A stretch of DNA of 64,000 bases, from NCBI GenBank assembly GCA_902581285.1, contig CACHNP010000006.1, positions 1-64,000 on the forward strand. Reading direction: 5' to 3'. This document shows positions 27,747 to 38,157 of the stretch, one piece after another. How positions within the stretch are numbered: the stretch's first letter is position 1; each line of letters opens with the position of its first letter. The notes beneath the pieces are model-generated. The model did no database searches. It saw nothing but the letters and a program-made list of their open reading frames with translations, and had not been told where the DNA came from. The stretch is from an uncultured Gammaproteobacteria bacterium. GTDB lineage: Bacteria; Pseudomonadota; Gammaproteobacteria; Coxiellales; Coxiellaceae. The position numbers and the translations under genes were made by a program.

Positions 27747-29023
27747 CCCGTTTCCTTTAAGAAAAAAGTCATGCAAAAAGACAACAACAAAACTAACGGC
27801 ATAAAACTAAGTGCAAAATGATAATCTTGCGCAGTATAACTCGCATGAGCAGTCACAACAGATACTTTGTGATGCCATTGAATTAAACTACCAACCAAAG
27901 GTTGAAACAAAAAACCGCCCATCATGACCAAACAATTCGCAAAAGAAATAGCCGTGCCAGCTACTTGAACCGGAAAGTTTTCTTTAGCCATCGTAAAGCA
28001 AAGAGGATGAGGGCCACAACTCACTCCAAAAAGAAACATCACACAATATATCTCAACAACCGATAAACCAGGAACGAACACCAACACCGAAGCGAAAAAA
28101 CAAGAAAAAATTGATGCCAGAACGAGCGGCAATTTGCGCTGACGCAACCTATCGGACACATTACCCACAACAATACTTGAAATGATCCACCCCAAAAACA
28201 TCAACAAAATGGCATGCCCAACTTGCGCCGATGACAAACCTTCCACTTGAGTCAAGTATTGCTTAGCGTATAAATCCAGAAACACCGAAGACGGAACATA
28301 TAAAAAACAGCCGATGATACCAATTAACCAAACCTGGCGATGCGTCACAATGGACTTCAAAAAACCCCATAACTGGGAAAATGACACCGCACTTGATTCA
28401 TTGTCTGCCGATTGAGCGGTATGACGATTGCGCACGAAAAGTATGATCAGAACCAAAACCGCCAACCCAACCCATACCGGCATTAACATTGTTCTTAAAT
28501 ACACCCCGGCAGACATTGAGCTCACAATCGAGCCTGAGCCATTGGTCATGTTATATGATGTTGCAGCCGCGATCATACCAAAAGCCGTCACCATGCCAGT
28601 GGCGGTTGCAAACCACTTTTTTGGCAACCACATCGCGGCTAACTTTAAACCAGTCACATAGGCAAAGGCCGTCCCCAAACCAACCAAAAAACGCCCGACC
28701 ATAGCCACACCAACGTGATCCGATAGAGCAAAAAAAGCACCGCCAGAAATAGCAACAAAACAGGCTAAGATCAGAGACATACGAGGACCTATGCGATCCA
28801 CCAACACGCCCACAGGCACTTGCATTGGCGCGTAAGCAAAGTAGTACATGGCCGCTAACAAACCGAAACTGGCCTCACTTATTCTTAAATGAGACCGTAT
28901 GGCATCACCATAGATACCTGGGTATACTCGCAATAAATACGCGAAACAATAGAAAAAAATACCAATAAAAAAAATGCACCATGGGCGCCAAGGACCAACC
29001 TCTTTTTGTGGCTCAAACGTCAT
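27743..29023 (-). CDS. Major facilitator superfamily transporter
   Basis: 426 residues with about twelve transmembrane segments and MFS loop motifs (VGVLVDRIGPRMSL between helices 2 and 3, and GNVSDRLRQRKLP in the second half). The first helix opens with WCIFFIGIFFYCFAYLLRVY, a form common in Legionella and Coxiella MFS proteins annotated as sugar-phosphate or organic-acid permeases. Substrate unknown. It is convergent with the LplT-Aas gene and diverges from parE. Confidence 0.88.
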   Translation of the reverse strand: MTFEPQKEVGPWRPWCIFFIGIFFYCFAYLLRVYPGIYGDAIRSHLRISEASFGLLAAMYYFAYAPMQVPVGVLVDRIGPRMSLILACFVAISGGAFFALSDHVGVAMVGRFLVGLGTAFAYVTGLKLAAMWLPKKWFATATGMVTAFGMIAAATSYNMTNGSGSIVSSMSAGVYLRTMLMPVWVGLAVLVLIILFVRNRHTAQSADNESSAVSFSQLWGFLKSIVTHRQVWLIGIIGCFLYVPSSVFLDLYAKQYLTQVEGLSSAQVGHAILLMFLGWIISSIVVGNVSDRLRQRKLPLVLASIFSCFFASVLVFVPGLSVVEIYCVMFLFGVSCGPHPLCFTMAKENFPVQVAGTAISFANCLVMMGGFLFQPLVGSLIQWHHKVSVVTAHASYTAQDYHFALSFMPLVLLLSFCMTFFLKETG

Positions 29024-29228
29024 AAATAGCCCCTACTTAAACACCAGAATAAACTCAAGAAATGAGAAAAATAAAGTCAAGGCATGATACGCAATTGATC
29101 AAGCAAACGCAAGCCGAAGCATCTTTTTTTACGAATTCGTTCAGCCACATAAAAACTTGGCGGGTGAAACAGTTCATGGTACGCTTGTCACTTGAATATT
29201 AAACTAAAACCAAGCAGGCATAGCTAAA

Positions 29229-31118
29229 ATGACATCTCAATACTCAGCTGAATCAATTGAAGTCCTTAGTGGACTCGAACCCGTTAAGCGACGCCCGGGC
29301 ATGTACACAGACACAGATCGCCCCAACCACTTAGCGCACGAAGCCATTGACAACAGCGTGGACGAAGCCATCGCTGGGCATGCTTCCAGCATCGATATCA
29401 CGCTGTACAAAGATAACTCACTCGAGGTGTGCGATGACGGCCGAGGCATGCCGACGGATATCCACCCTAAACACAAAGTCAGCGGAGTCGAGCTCATCTT
29501 GACCAGGCTGCACGCCGGCGCCAAATTTTCGAGCAAAAGCTACCAATTTTCAGGGGGGTTACATGGCGTGGGTATCTCGGTGGTTAACGCCCTGTCAACT
29601 CAACTCACAGTTGAAGTGAAGCGCAACGGCAAAGTGCAACAAATCAACTTCAAAGACAGTAAGCGTTCCGGCAAACTTAAAACAGTCGGCACCTGTGGTA
29701 AACGCACCACCGGCACCACCGTGCGTTTTTGGCCAGACCCCCAGTACTTTGACAACGCCAAGTTTAGCATCCCCGACCTCCTGGCGAATTTACGCGCCAA
29801 AGCCGTACTTTGTCCTGGCTTAAAAATCACCTTTTTTGAAGAAAAAACAAACGAACGCAAAGAATGGTGCTACCAAGAAGGTCTCAAGGACTATTTACTA
29901 GAACAATTACAAGACCAAGAAAAGTGCCCATCAGAAGCACAAATTGGTCATTTTTCAGCAGAAACTGAGCAAGCAGACTGGGCATTTACCTGGACGCCAG
30001 AGCATAAATGCTTAGTGGGAGAAAGCTATGTCAACCTCATACCAACCAAACAAGGCGGCACCCATGTCAACGGTATGCGGACCGGCTTACTGGAAGCCAT
30101 GCGCGAATTCTGTGAAGCACAAAAAATTCTACCCCGCGGCGTCAAACTGACCGCAGATGACTTGTGGGAGCAATGTAATTACGTTCTTTCAGTTAAGATT
30201 CAAGAACCCCAATTCGCAGGACAAACCAAACAGCGCCTCAGCTCACGTCAGTGCGCGCCATTTGTGTCCGGAGTAATCAAAGATGCTTTCAGCTTGTGGC
30301 TACACAGCCACGTCAAGCAAGGCACACTGATTGCTGAAATGGCAATCAGTAACGCGCAAAAACGCCTGCGTCTCAGTAAAAAAGTCACGCGAAAAAAAGT
30401 CACCACAGGCCCGGCTCTACCAGGAAAACTGTCCGACTGCACAGAACAAGATGCCACACGAGCCGAACTGTTTTTAGTGGAAGGTGATTCTGCTGGTGGC
30501 TCGGCTAAACAAGCGCGAGACCGAACCTTTCAAGCCGTCATGCCACTACGAGGAAAGATACTAAATACGTGGGAAGTGGCGTCCGAGCAAGTCCTTAGCT
30601 CAAGCGAAGTTCATGACATCGCAGTCGCTCTGGGCATCGACCCAGGCAACGACGACATTAGCAATCTCCGCTACGATAAAATCTGTATTTTAGCTGACGC
30701 GGATTCGGATGGCGCCCATATCGCATCGCTGCTATGCGCTCTGTTCTTACGCCACTTTCCAGCACTTATCAACAATGGTCATGCTTACGTAGCCATGCCG
30801 CCACTGTATCGTATCGATATCGGAAAAAAGGTATTTTACGCGCTAGATGACGATGAAAAACAAGGCATACTCGATCGCATTAGTGCTGAAAAAATGAAAG
30901 GCAAAGTCAATATTCAGCGCTTCAAAGGATTGGGTGAAATGAACCCGATGCAACTACGTGAAACCACCATGAACCCAGACACACGTCGACTGGTGCAGCT
31001 CACCATCGACTCAGAAAATAAAACCCACCAACTCTTTGATATGTTGTTAGCAAAAAAACGATCGAAAGACCGAAAAGCATGGCTCGAAGAAAAAGGTGAT
31101 CTCGCAGAGACAGCATAA
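29229..31118 (+). CDS. parE: DNA topoisomerase IV subunit B
   Basis: ATPase subunit of the enzyme that unlinks daughter chromosomes. It starts with RRPGMYTDTDRPNHLAHEAIDNSVDEA (GHKL ATP site), continues with DGRGMP and GGLHGVGISVVNALS, and has the TOPRIM metal sites EGDSAGGSAKQARDR and DADSDGAHI. Ends with QRFKGLGEMNP and a short C terminus. The length of 629 residues, with no gyrase-specific insert, indicates ParE rather than GyrB. parC is not next to it. The next gene begins nine bases after the stop. Confidence 0.95.
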   Translation: MTSQYSAESIEVLSGLEPVKRRPGMYTDTDRPNHLAHEAIDNSVDEAIAGHASSIDITLYKDNSLEVCDDGRGMPTDIHPKHKVSGVELILTRLHAGAKFSSKSYQFSGGLHGVGISVVNALSTQLTVEVKRNGKVQQINFKDSKRSGKLKTVGTCGKRTTGTTVRFWPDPQYFDNAKFSIPDLLANLRAKAVLCPGLKITFFEEKTNERKEWCYQEGLKDYLLEQLQDQEKCPSEAQIGHFSAETEQADWAFTWTPEHKCLVGESYVNLIPTKQGGTHVNGMRTGLLEAMREFCEAQKILPRGVKLTADDLWEQCNYVLSVKIQEPQFAGQTKQRLSSRQCAPFVSGVIKDAFSLWLHSHVKQGTLIAEMAISNAQKRLRLSKKVTRKKVTTGPALPGKLSDCTEQDATRAELFLVEGDSAGGSAKQARDRTFQAVMPLRGKILNTWEVASEQVLSSSEVHDIAVALGIDPGNDDISNLRYDKICILADADSDGAHIASLLCALFLRHFPALINNGHAYVAMPPLYRIDIGKKVFYALDDDEKQGILDRISAEKMKGKVNIQRFKGLGEMNPMQLRETTMNPDTRRLVQLTIDSENKTHQLFDMLLAKKRSKDRKAWLEEKGDLAETA

Positions 31119-31127
31119 GGAAAACAC

Positions 31128-32087
31128 ATGGACTTTCTTTACCCTGACATTGAACCTTTCAATGAATCATTCGTAACCGTGTCTGATTTACACACCATTC
31201 ATTTTGAGCAATGCGGTAACCCCAACGGCGTACCGGTTTTATTCCTCCATGGCGGACCAGGTGGCGGCATTGACCCATTGTTTCGTCGCTTTTTCAATCC
31301 AGACTACTACCACGTCATTCTAATCAACCAACGCGGTGCCGGTAAAAGCACCCCGTTCGCCGAACTGCGCGAGAACACCACACAAAATCTAGTTCAGGAC
31401 TGCGAGGTGGTTCGAGAACTACTGAACATTGAGCAGTGGCTTATTTTTGGCGGATCATGGGGCAGTACGCTAGGCCTGGCCTACGCACAAACACACCCTG
31501 ATCGCGTCACACGCATGGTTCTTCGTGGCATCTATCTAGCGAGCGAGCAAGAAAACCAATGGCTATTTGGTGGGCACGGTGCAAACTACCTGTTCCCTGA
31601 GTTTTGGGAGCCGTTTGCCGCCATCATACCTGAAGAAGAACAGCACGATATGATAAGCGCCTATTATCGCAGATTAACATCACCTGACGAATCGGTTGTA
31701 AAACAAGCTGCCTTAGCTTGGAGTGGATGGGAAGTGAGTGTCAGCAAATTACACCATGATGCGAAAGCGGTTAAAGCGTATCTTGAGTCACCTGCTGGAA
31801 TTTCAATGGCGCGCTTAGAATGTCATTACATGAAAAATAAGTGCTTTTTTGAACCCAATCAATTAATTGAGAATATGCACAAAATACAACACATACCAAG
31901 CACGATTGTGCACGGTCGTTATGATAGCGTTTGCGCAGCAAGAAGTGCTTGGGTACTACACAAAGCATGGCCAAACTCAGCCTTACATTACGTCACTCAA
32001 GCCGGGCACAGTATTGCCGACTACGAACTCGGTAAAAAACTAAAACAATGCATGGATGAAATTATGACATCTAACGTAAACGAATAA
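31128..32087 (+). CDS. pip: Proline iminopeptidase (alpha/beta hydrolase, S33)
   Basis: Removes N-terminal proline from peptides. The oxyanion motif HGGPGGG, the INQRGAGKSTP segment and the nucleophile elbow GGSWGS are diagnostic of the family; catalytic Asp lies in VHGRYDSVC and His in TQAGHS. 319 residues is normal. It appears cotranscribed with parE, and its end overlaps the convergent rhomboid gene by 17 bases. Confidence 0.95.
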   Translation: MDFLYPDIEPFNESFVTVSDLHTIHFEQCGNPNGVPVLFLHGGPGGGIDPLFRRFFNPDYYHVILINQRGAGKSTPFAELRENTTQNLVQDCEVVRELLNIEQWLIFGGSWGSTLGLAYAQTHPDRVTRMVLRGIYLASEQENQWLFGGHGANYLFPEFWEPFAAIIPEEEQHDMISAYYRRLTSPDESVVKQAALAWSGWEVSVSKLHHDAKAVKAYLESPAGISMARLECHYMKNKCFFEPNQLIENMHKIQHIPSTIVHGRYDSVCAARSAWVLHKAWPNSALHYVTQAGHSIADYELGKKLKQCMDEIMTSNVNE

Positions 32088-32931
32088 AGGTTCTAAAGTA
32101 GGCAAATAACATACCCATCAACAACCCCCCCAAGTGACCGAAATTTGCCATGTTAAAAAAACCAAAAAAACCCAGCGCCATCCAACCCAACATCCAGACC
32201 ACGATATCTTGCCGTAGCCAGTAACCAGACATCGGATTAAACTTTGCCATTATCCAAAGGTAACCAAATAACGCATACACCACGCCGGACAAACCACCAA
32301 ACGCACTGATACCAGTGACAAAATATTGTAAACAATTAGAGCCAATAGCAGACAACAATACCAGCACAAAGAAAAAAAGCGGCTTCTCTTTTTTTTCAAT
32401 CAAGCCACCTAATTCCGCAACCCACCAACAGTTAAATAAAATATGTAAAATTGAAAAGTGTAAAAACGCGGACGTCACCAACCGCCATGGCTGAGATAAA
32501 CAAAAACGAAAAAAAACCTCAAGACGAAGATCTGGTGGCACTTGTCCCATAATAGGCAAAATCATAAGGTGCTTTTCCACACCACTGGCTGTCTGCTGAA
32601 ATACATAAATGACAACGCTAATTAAAATCAAAGCGCGGGATAAAACTGGGAAATGAATTTGACGAGAAAAGTTTTTTCGATAACTCGCCTTTAATTCTTG
32701 TGTTTTTTTTCGTTCGGTATCAACCACTCGAACTTTAAATTCATCCGCTGATGGATCAGCTAAAAAGCGCGTCATCAAACTGTTAGCCTGATCTAACTGT
32801 GACCTACGCTCCACCCACACTTCAAAGACACCCTCATGAACTTTAACTTCACAACGTATCTGATTCGCTTCCAACACTCGAGCCAGTGCGATGGCGATTT
32901 TTTTTTTCTTTAATTCAGTTAATAATAACAT
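32071..32931 (-). CDS. glpG: Rhomboid intramembrane serine protease (GlpG type)
   Basis: An N-terminal cytoplasmic domain of about 90 residues is followed by six membrane segments. The catalytic serine is in GGLSGVVYALFGY and the histidine in NFGHLGGLLMG; the HILFNCWW segment carries the conserved His and Asn of the active-site region. Cleaves membrane proteins within the bilayer. It follows the mscS-type gene by nine bases on the same strand. Confidence 0.9.
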   Translation of the reverse strand: MLLLTELKKKKIAIALARVLEANQIRCEVKVHEGVFEVWVERRSQLDQANSLMTRFLADPSADEFKVRVVDTERKKTQELKASYRKNFSRQIHFPVLSRALILISVVIYVFQQTASGVEKHLMILPIMGQVPPDLRLEVFFRFCLSQPWRLVTSAFLHFSILHILFNCWWVAELGGLIEKKEKPLFFFVLVLLSAIGSNCLQYFVTGISAFGGLSGVVYALFGYLWIMAKFNPMSGYWLRQDIVVWMLGWMALGFFGFFNMANFGHLGGLLMGMLFAYFRTFIRLR

Positions 32932-32940
32932 AATTTATCA

Positions 32941-33771
32941 CTACGATGACACATTGCCATCAGCTGTATGCAAATGAACATCTTGCTGCGGATACGGTAT
33001 AGAAATACCAGCGGCATCCATTTGCTGTTTAACATTTTCATTAAAATCAAATACCGTGGCCCAGTAATCCCCTTTATCGGTAAAAAAACGAGCCAACAGA
33101 TTAACCGAACTGTCAGCCAGCTCTTTAACAGCAATGACCGGCGCGGGCTCCGATAAAACACGCTGATCAGCGGATAAAAGCGATTCTATGATTGTCTTGC
33201 CCTGCTTGATATCATCATCATAACCAATCCCAACCACAATATCAGCTCGCCTAATATCATTTCTAGAGTAGTTCATCACCGCATTCTTCATGAACTGATC
33301 ATTCGGAATGGTGATATCCTGATATTGCGCGGTACGTATTCTAGTGAATAAGATTTGAATATCCATGACCGTGCCAGTGTGCGAATTAATTTCAATAGCA
33401 TCACCCACCTTAAACGGCCTAAAGATAATTAACAGCATACCGGATGCCACATTCGAAATAGAAGACCGCAAAGCCAAACCCAACGCTAAACTCATACCCC
33501 CCATGATGGCAAGCAGTGAGGCGGTTTGCACGCCAAGCTGCGCTAACACGGCCATGATAATCAGCAGCATGATCACGTAATGCAGCATTCTATTTAGAAA
33601 TTGAGCAACGGTCGTATCCACGTTGCGTTTTTTGAGTAAACGCAAATTAAATCGAGAAAAACGCCTCGCCATCCAAGTTCCAACAAAGAAAATAACTAAT
33701 GCATACAAGACATGCAAACCCAAATTGGTTAGCAACGTCACCCAATGATCCCACACGGCTTTAGGTATCAT
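32941..33771 (-). CDS. mscS: Small-conductance mechanosensitive channel (MscS family)
   Basis: Opens under membrane tension to release solutes on osmotic downshock. Three membrane segments are followed by the pore-lining Gly/Ala-rich helix GGMSLALGLALRSSISNVASG, then the beta domain FRPFKVGDAIEI and a C-terminal alpha/beta domain with IPYPQQDVHLH. 276 residues matches single-unit MscS. The ribosome-binding site is GGGAGG. First gene of a two-gene unit with the rhomboid gene. Confidence 0.93.
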   Translation of the reverse strand: MIPKAVWDHWVTLLTNLGLHVLYALVIFFVGTWMARRFSRFNLRLLKKRNVDTTVAQFLNRMLHYVIMLLIIMAVLAQLGVQTASLLAIMGGMSLALGLALRSSISNVASGMLLIIFRPFKVGDAIEINSHTGTVMDIQILFTRIRTAQYQDITIPNDQFMKNAVMNYSRNDIRRADIVVGIGYDDDIKQGKTIIESLLSADQRVLSEPAPVIAVKELADSSVNLLARFFTDKGDYWATVFDFNENVKQQMDAAGISIPYPQQDVHLHTADGNVSS

Positions 33772-34046
33772 ATTCAGCCTCCCTGACTACTCTGTAACCC
33801 TTTGTATTTATCAATAATAAACCAGTTAACCCCAAGTTGCACGCAACTACAGCCATTTCAAGAGATTAGTTTGTAATCAAAAAAAATGTGAGTTAATATT
33901 TAACTTCCTGTTTTTTAATTAAATTTTAATAAAACAGACACTTAGTTGCGCTAAAAAAATACAAATTACATTTGATTGACTTTTTTCAAGCAATTCACCC
34001 TCTAATTTGCTAAAATGGCTTGATAAACTTAATGAGAGGACGTGTT

Positions 34047-34328
34047 ATGGCAGTTTTTAATTTATTCCCAGAAGCGGTCAAGGTCAGCATTCACGATCTA
34101 GAAAATCAGCTACGCCAAGTTGAAGCAAAAGGAACGAAAGTACAACCTCGTCTCAACAACAAGCCATTTTTCAGCCACCCGGCAAAAAGAACAGCTTCAC
34201 CCACTTCAAATTTATCAACCAATCCATATGGATTTCTACAACAGGCACGCTCGCACACGACACCAAAAAAAATCCAAAAACCAAAAGCCACAAACAAAAA
34301 CGTGGTGTCATTACCCACGCCTAAATAA
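34047..34328 (+). CDS. Small basic protein of unknown function, 93 aa
   Basis: It begins MAVFNLFPEAVKVSIHDLENQL, then turns into a disordered stretch rich in Pro, Lys, Ser and Thr. The start at 34047 is set by the gagagga ribosome-binding site; an earlier in-frame ATG at 34020 has none. No domain recognised. It stands alone between 275-bp and 260-bp spacers. Codon use looks like its neighbours, so it is probably real. Confidence 0.5.
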   Translation: MAVFNLFPEAVKVSIHDLENQLRQVEAKGTKVQPRLNNKPFFSHPAKRTASPTSNLSTNPYGFLQQARSHTTPKKIQKPKATNKNVVSLPTPK

Positions 34329-34588
34329 CAACAAGGCACGCAGACAGAAAGTCCAACATCGATGCGAAGGATATTAACTTAAGCCCAGCAGGTCAGTTCA
34401 CTGTAAATAACTCAGCACAAGCCTGATAGTCAGAAAATAACAATCACAAACTACTTCTACCAAAATTCTTATACCGGTCTATTAAAATTGGAATCTTCAA
34501 TACCACTGAAAACAGGTGTAGCTTTATACCACAACAACACCGAATTTTTTAACATCATATTACTGACTTCATCAAACCCAAATACAAT

Positions 34589-35560
34589 TTACAACGAACG
34601 TTTAAGAAAAGGAAAAACAATACCATCCATCATTTGGTGAAAATACTGATTTTCTTGAGGACGTATTTTCAAATCAGGCGTCTGACCATTTGTTTCACTC
34701 CAAGATTCAATAGTAGAAACACATTCCTCAACCACGTCTTTTTCACTGACTGGATCAATTGGTTCGACAATTTTCTTTTTAATAATATCCGCGATTTCCG
34801 AGTATTTGCAATAGTGGTTCACTGAACTGATAAATTGATTCCTCGGACTAACCATCATCCCGACATGACTTGATCGAAACCAGTCAGTAAAAGAATAGGT
34901 ACAGTGTTTATTACCATTAATTTTCGCCCTACACTTCCGTGTCTTGGAGTCACAGCTGGCATTTCTCGCTAATTCAGTTGGATATGAAATATGTATATCA
35001 GCATCAGTCATACAAAGCATATCAAGCGTTGTTTGTGCATCAACAATGGGATCATCCTTTTCTGCCACAACCAAGGTTGGAACACCTTCCATCTTTTCTA
35101 CAGTGACACCCCACTCCGATCGCAATTTTTTAGTTAAACGGTTAAACTGAACAAGCATATTAATCACAGACGACCTAAGATTAAACGGATTAATTTCACT
35201 CTTCTTGGGATAATGTTTAACATTAAAAAAATTCAGAGCATGAGCAAAAAAACTTTTATTTCTGTTCTTGTATCGTGTCCCCGGCGAGATCAACACCAAA
35301 GCGTCTGGAAATTCACTGTCTTCAATGAGGTGCAATAGTCTCAGCGCCAGAGACCCTCCAGTTGAGTAGCCCACAACAATCACCTTAGAGACACCTGTTC
35401 GCGACTTTAGGGCTAGGAAAGCACGATGAGTTGACGTAATCCAGTCAGTGTATCTAGCAGCTGATGCATTTTCTGAGCTAGTCCCATGACCCGTCATAAT
35501 CGGTGCGAATAGTGCTGCGCATTTATAGTTACCCTTTATTGACTCACTGATATTTCGCAT
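34589..35560 (-). CDS. Alpha/beta-hydrolase (carboxylesterase-like) with apparent N-terminal frameshift
   Basis: The nucleophile elbow GYSTGG and the strand VIVVGYS identify a serine hydrolase, and LVVAEKDDPIVDA holds the likely catalytic Asp with its following helix; the His is probably in SSHVGM. The frame opens with ATG at 35560, but in-frame codons upstream encode VYHGLFLNPSN, the oxyanion HG region, before a stop at about 35600. A start with a good ribosome-binding site (GGGGAG, ATG at 35634) begins MQKITHYFAGFN in another frame. One indel near 35595-35605 would join them into a complete enzyme. So the gene is either a recent pseudogene or carries a sequencing error. Confidence 0.65.
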   Translation of the reverse strand: MRNISESIKGNYKCAALFAPIMTGHGTSSENASAARYTDWITSTHRAFLALKSRTGVSKVIVVGYSTGGSLALRLLHLIEDSEFPDALVLISPGTRYKNRNKSFFAHALNFFNVKHYPKKSEINPFNLRSSVINMLVQFNRLTKKLRSEWGVTVEKMEGVPTLVVAEKDDPIVDAQTTLDMLCMTDADIHISYPTELARNASCDSKTRKCRAKINGNKHCTYSFTDWFRSSHVGMMVSPRNQFISSVNHYCKYSEIADIIKKKIVEPIDPVSEKDVVEECVSTIESWSETNGQTPDLKIRPQENQYFHQMMDGIVFPFLKRSL

Positions 35561-35778
35561 ATTCGAAGGGTTGAGGAATAAACCATGATATACCTTGAGT
35601 TAAAGCCAGCAAAATAGTGCGTGATTTTTTGCATACGACACTCCCCATTTACTTGGACTTATAGCACATAATGCATGAAAGTCAAAAAAATATATCCTTC
35701 TGATTATAATGTAAAAAATCACAATCACAAAAGATAGCAGAGCCTTTATTTCATTACCAACTCAAGGAACGACTCAGA

Positions 35779-38094
35779 TTACACCCCATTAACTGAACCA
35801 AGCTGCGAACTCAACTCACTCCACCCCTTTAAGTCAAACGTAATACCAGTTACACTCATCGAAAGTGCGTCTGAACAATCAGAAAAAAAACCTTGCTTTA
35901 AATTGGGCTCAGACTTAAGTTTGTTTTTTTTCATTTTTGGCCATGACTCTGTGAAAAGTTCAATTTTATGCTTTAACTTATTGTATTGATTTTCATAAAA
36001 AACATGAACTCGTGCAGATTCCTGTTGCAAACAATCCATTTCACGCGCGTATTTCTCCAATTCACTGCTATCTACACCAAACAATAGCCCCTCAGATGAA
36101 CCATCTATACGAAGATCGAAGAAACTAAAAGAATCAGCGCCTGAAACACTAACCTCAAGACGATTTGCAAGGTTGTTACAAACAAAATAACCGGCATCAA
36201 CCAGCTTTTTTCTCCCATCTTTATAAACACCATAAAGCTTATATCCTACACGCTTAATATCTTGTGTTATTAACTCTTTTTTCACTATCCCACTAAACAA
36301 ACTAGCTATGTTTCTTTTATTAATCGACATCATATCAATTGAAGCATTACTCACACCATGTCGCCCCAACTCTTTCAGCCATTTATTTTCCAACACGCCA
36401 TCCTCAACAAGTAAAATCGGAATAACATCGATAGATTGTTTTTTAATTTTATTATTTAGGATATATGATTCAATTGACTGCTCATCAGTCGGGTACCCAT
36501 CAGAATAAAATAAAACAGGCCCTTCAATTGAACACTCTTTCAATTTTTCTAGTGCACTAACATAGTTAGTAGTCTTACCTATTCGCTCTCTTGCTTTATT
36601 TACAGGGCCTTCTGGACTCGTTAATTTACTTAATATTCCTTGCGACAACAACTCGTTGTTATAAACCAATTCGCTGGTTTCAGCAAAAAGAATCAAGTTA
36701 ACTCGACACTTTTCGTGACCCCATGATTCAGCTGCAGACGTCATCGCCCAAAAAAGGGCTATCAGTGTTTGACACCAAGAGCTATTTTCATTTGTCATTT
36801 TTCCCATACTACGTGATCCGTCTATAACGAAATTTAGAGTATAGGTGCCTTCGTAATCCGCTTTAAAACGGCATTTAAATATAGTACTAAAGCCAACCCC
36901 CTTTTGAGAAAGTCTAGAGTACCAAATGGCTTCTTGCATTCCCAGTGTACGAGCCTCACGCGTCAATTTCTGTCTTTGCGCAACTAAAGTGTCCTTAGTT
37001 ATTCTTTCAATACCCGCTTGACATTTTCTCATGCACCGCGATTTTGCATCTTTATTCTTTTCTAGCGCCCATTTTTCCTCATTTTTTAACTTTTTCTTTA
37101 ATAATTTATTCTCTTTTTTCTTAAGCTCATGCACACGATGGTAAACAGATTTAATCTTACCTAGCAATAAATTCGTGTACCTATTACTAATATATGCTTT
37201 AAATTTTTTTTTATTCTCACGTGCTTCATCTGTTAAAGGCTTCACCGCCATATCAAAGCCACCTTCTATGATACCACTGACTACACTGTGCATCGCTTTC
37301 GATTCTTTTCGCTCAAACCTACCAGTAACACAAATCTCTCTTAATTGATTGAGCACATCCAAACAAATTTTATCATGCTCAAACTCATCTGCTATTTGCA
37401 ATTCTAAAAATGCTTTAACATCATAGTTAATATGATTAAAATACGGATGAGAACCCAGTTTTTCATCATCTCTCTTAATCAAGTCAACATCGTGATTAAA
37501 AAAACGCCGATGAATATTCTGACATAATTCCTCCGGCGAACTTTGATTCAGACACTGCTTATACATTACTTTCATATCGTCATTAAAAAAAGCCAATCGA
37601 CCCATCTCAGAAACCAATTGTTCCAGCAATTTCGCTTTGTTGTCACTCTTGTTATTATGCTGTATTATTAATGGCGTAATGAAAATATAAAGACTTAATC
37701 GCATTGAGCGTATAAAGTAATCTTCCAACAAGTCTTCATTTGTAATTGTTACATTCTGAACTACTTTAGGTGAGGATGGTTTGTTTTTAAAGTTCTCATT
37801 GAAACTAAAAAATAAGGCCGTGTTACCAGGACGTGGAAGCGGACAGTGAGTGAGAGATAAACCACTTACAGAAGTGGGGCAAGGAGGCACGGAATCCGAT
37901 TGAAAAAGGGAAGACAATGAAGTAGCTTGATATTCAACCGATGATCTTATCGAACTAGAGCCGGTGCACTGCTGTAAAAAATCCTGCACCGAAAGCCTTT
38001 GCCGACCGCCATAAGTCTTATTTAACCTATCTTCTACCGTCGATTGACGATGCTTTAGCCCGTCCGAAGAAGTCTTAAAAAATGTCTTTTTCAT
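35779..38094 (-). CDS. Large vWA-domain protein of unknown role, 771 aa
   Basis: The start at the ATG at 38094 has GGAG five bases upstream; the longer frame to 38157 is less likely. Residues up to about 100 are Ser/Thr-rich and probably disordered. A helical region follows, with a strongly charged coiled coil (KKKENKLLKKKLKNEEKW). A von Willebrand factor A domain starts with FVIDGSRSMGKM, in which DGSRS forms the metal-binding MIDAS (Asp425), with the further Thr in KTTNYVSAL and Asp in LFYSDGYPTD. No signal peptide is seen. vWA domains bind protein ligands through a metal ion. The size and mixed layout recall secreted effectors, but this is inference. Confidence 0.75.
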   Translation of the reverse strand: MKKTFFKTSSDGLKHRQSTVEDRLNKTYGGRQRLSVQDFLQQCTGSSSIRSSVEYQATSLSSLFQSDSVPPCPTSVSGLSLTHCPLPRPGNTALFFSFNENFKNKPSSPKVVQNVTITNEDLLEDYFIRSMRLSLYIFITPLIIQHNNKSDNKAKLLEQLVSEMGRLAFFNDDMKVMYKQCLNQSSPEELCQNIHRRFFNHDVDLIKRDDEKLGSHPYFNHINYDVKAFLELQIADEFEHDKICLDVLNQLREICVTGRFERKESKAMHSVVSGIIEGGFDMAVKPLTDEARENKKKFKAYISNRYTNLLLGKIKSVYHRVHELKKKENKLLKKKLKNEEKWALEKNKDAKSRCMRKCQAGIERITKDTLVAQRQKLTREARTLGMQEAIWYSRLSQKGVGFSTIFKCRFKADYEGTYTLNFVIDGSRSMGKMTNENSSWCQTLIALFWAMTSAAESWGHEKCRVNLILFAETSELVYNNELLSQGILSKLTSPEGPVNKARERIGKTTNYVSALEKLKECSIEGPVLFYSDGYPTDEQSIESYILNNKIKKQSIDVIPILLVEDGVLENKWLKELGRHGVSNASIDMMSINKRNIASLFSGIVKKELITQDIKRVGYKLYGVYKDGRKKLVDAGYFVCNNLANRLEVSVSGADSFSFFDLRIDGSSEGLLFGVDSSELEKYAREMDCLQQESARVHVFYENQYNKLKHKIELFTESWPKMKKNKLKSEPNLKQGFFSDCSDALSMSVTGITFDLKGWSELSSQLGSVNGV

Positions 38095-38157
38095 CATGTC
38101 TCCACTTTTTTCATTGATACCCCACTGCAACAAATACAACACTGATGAATCATTCAT

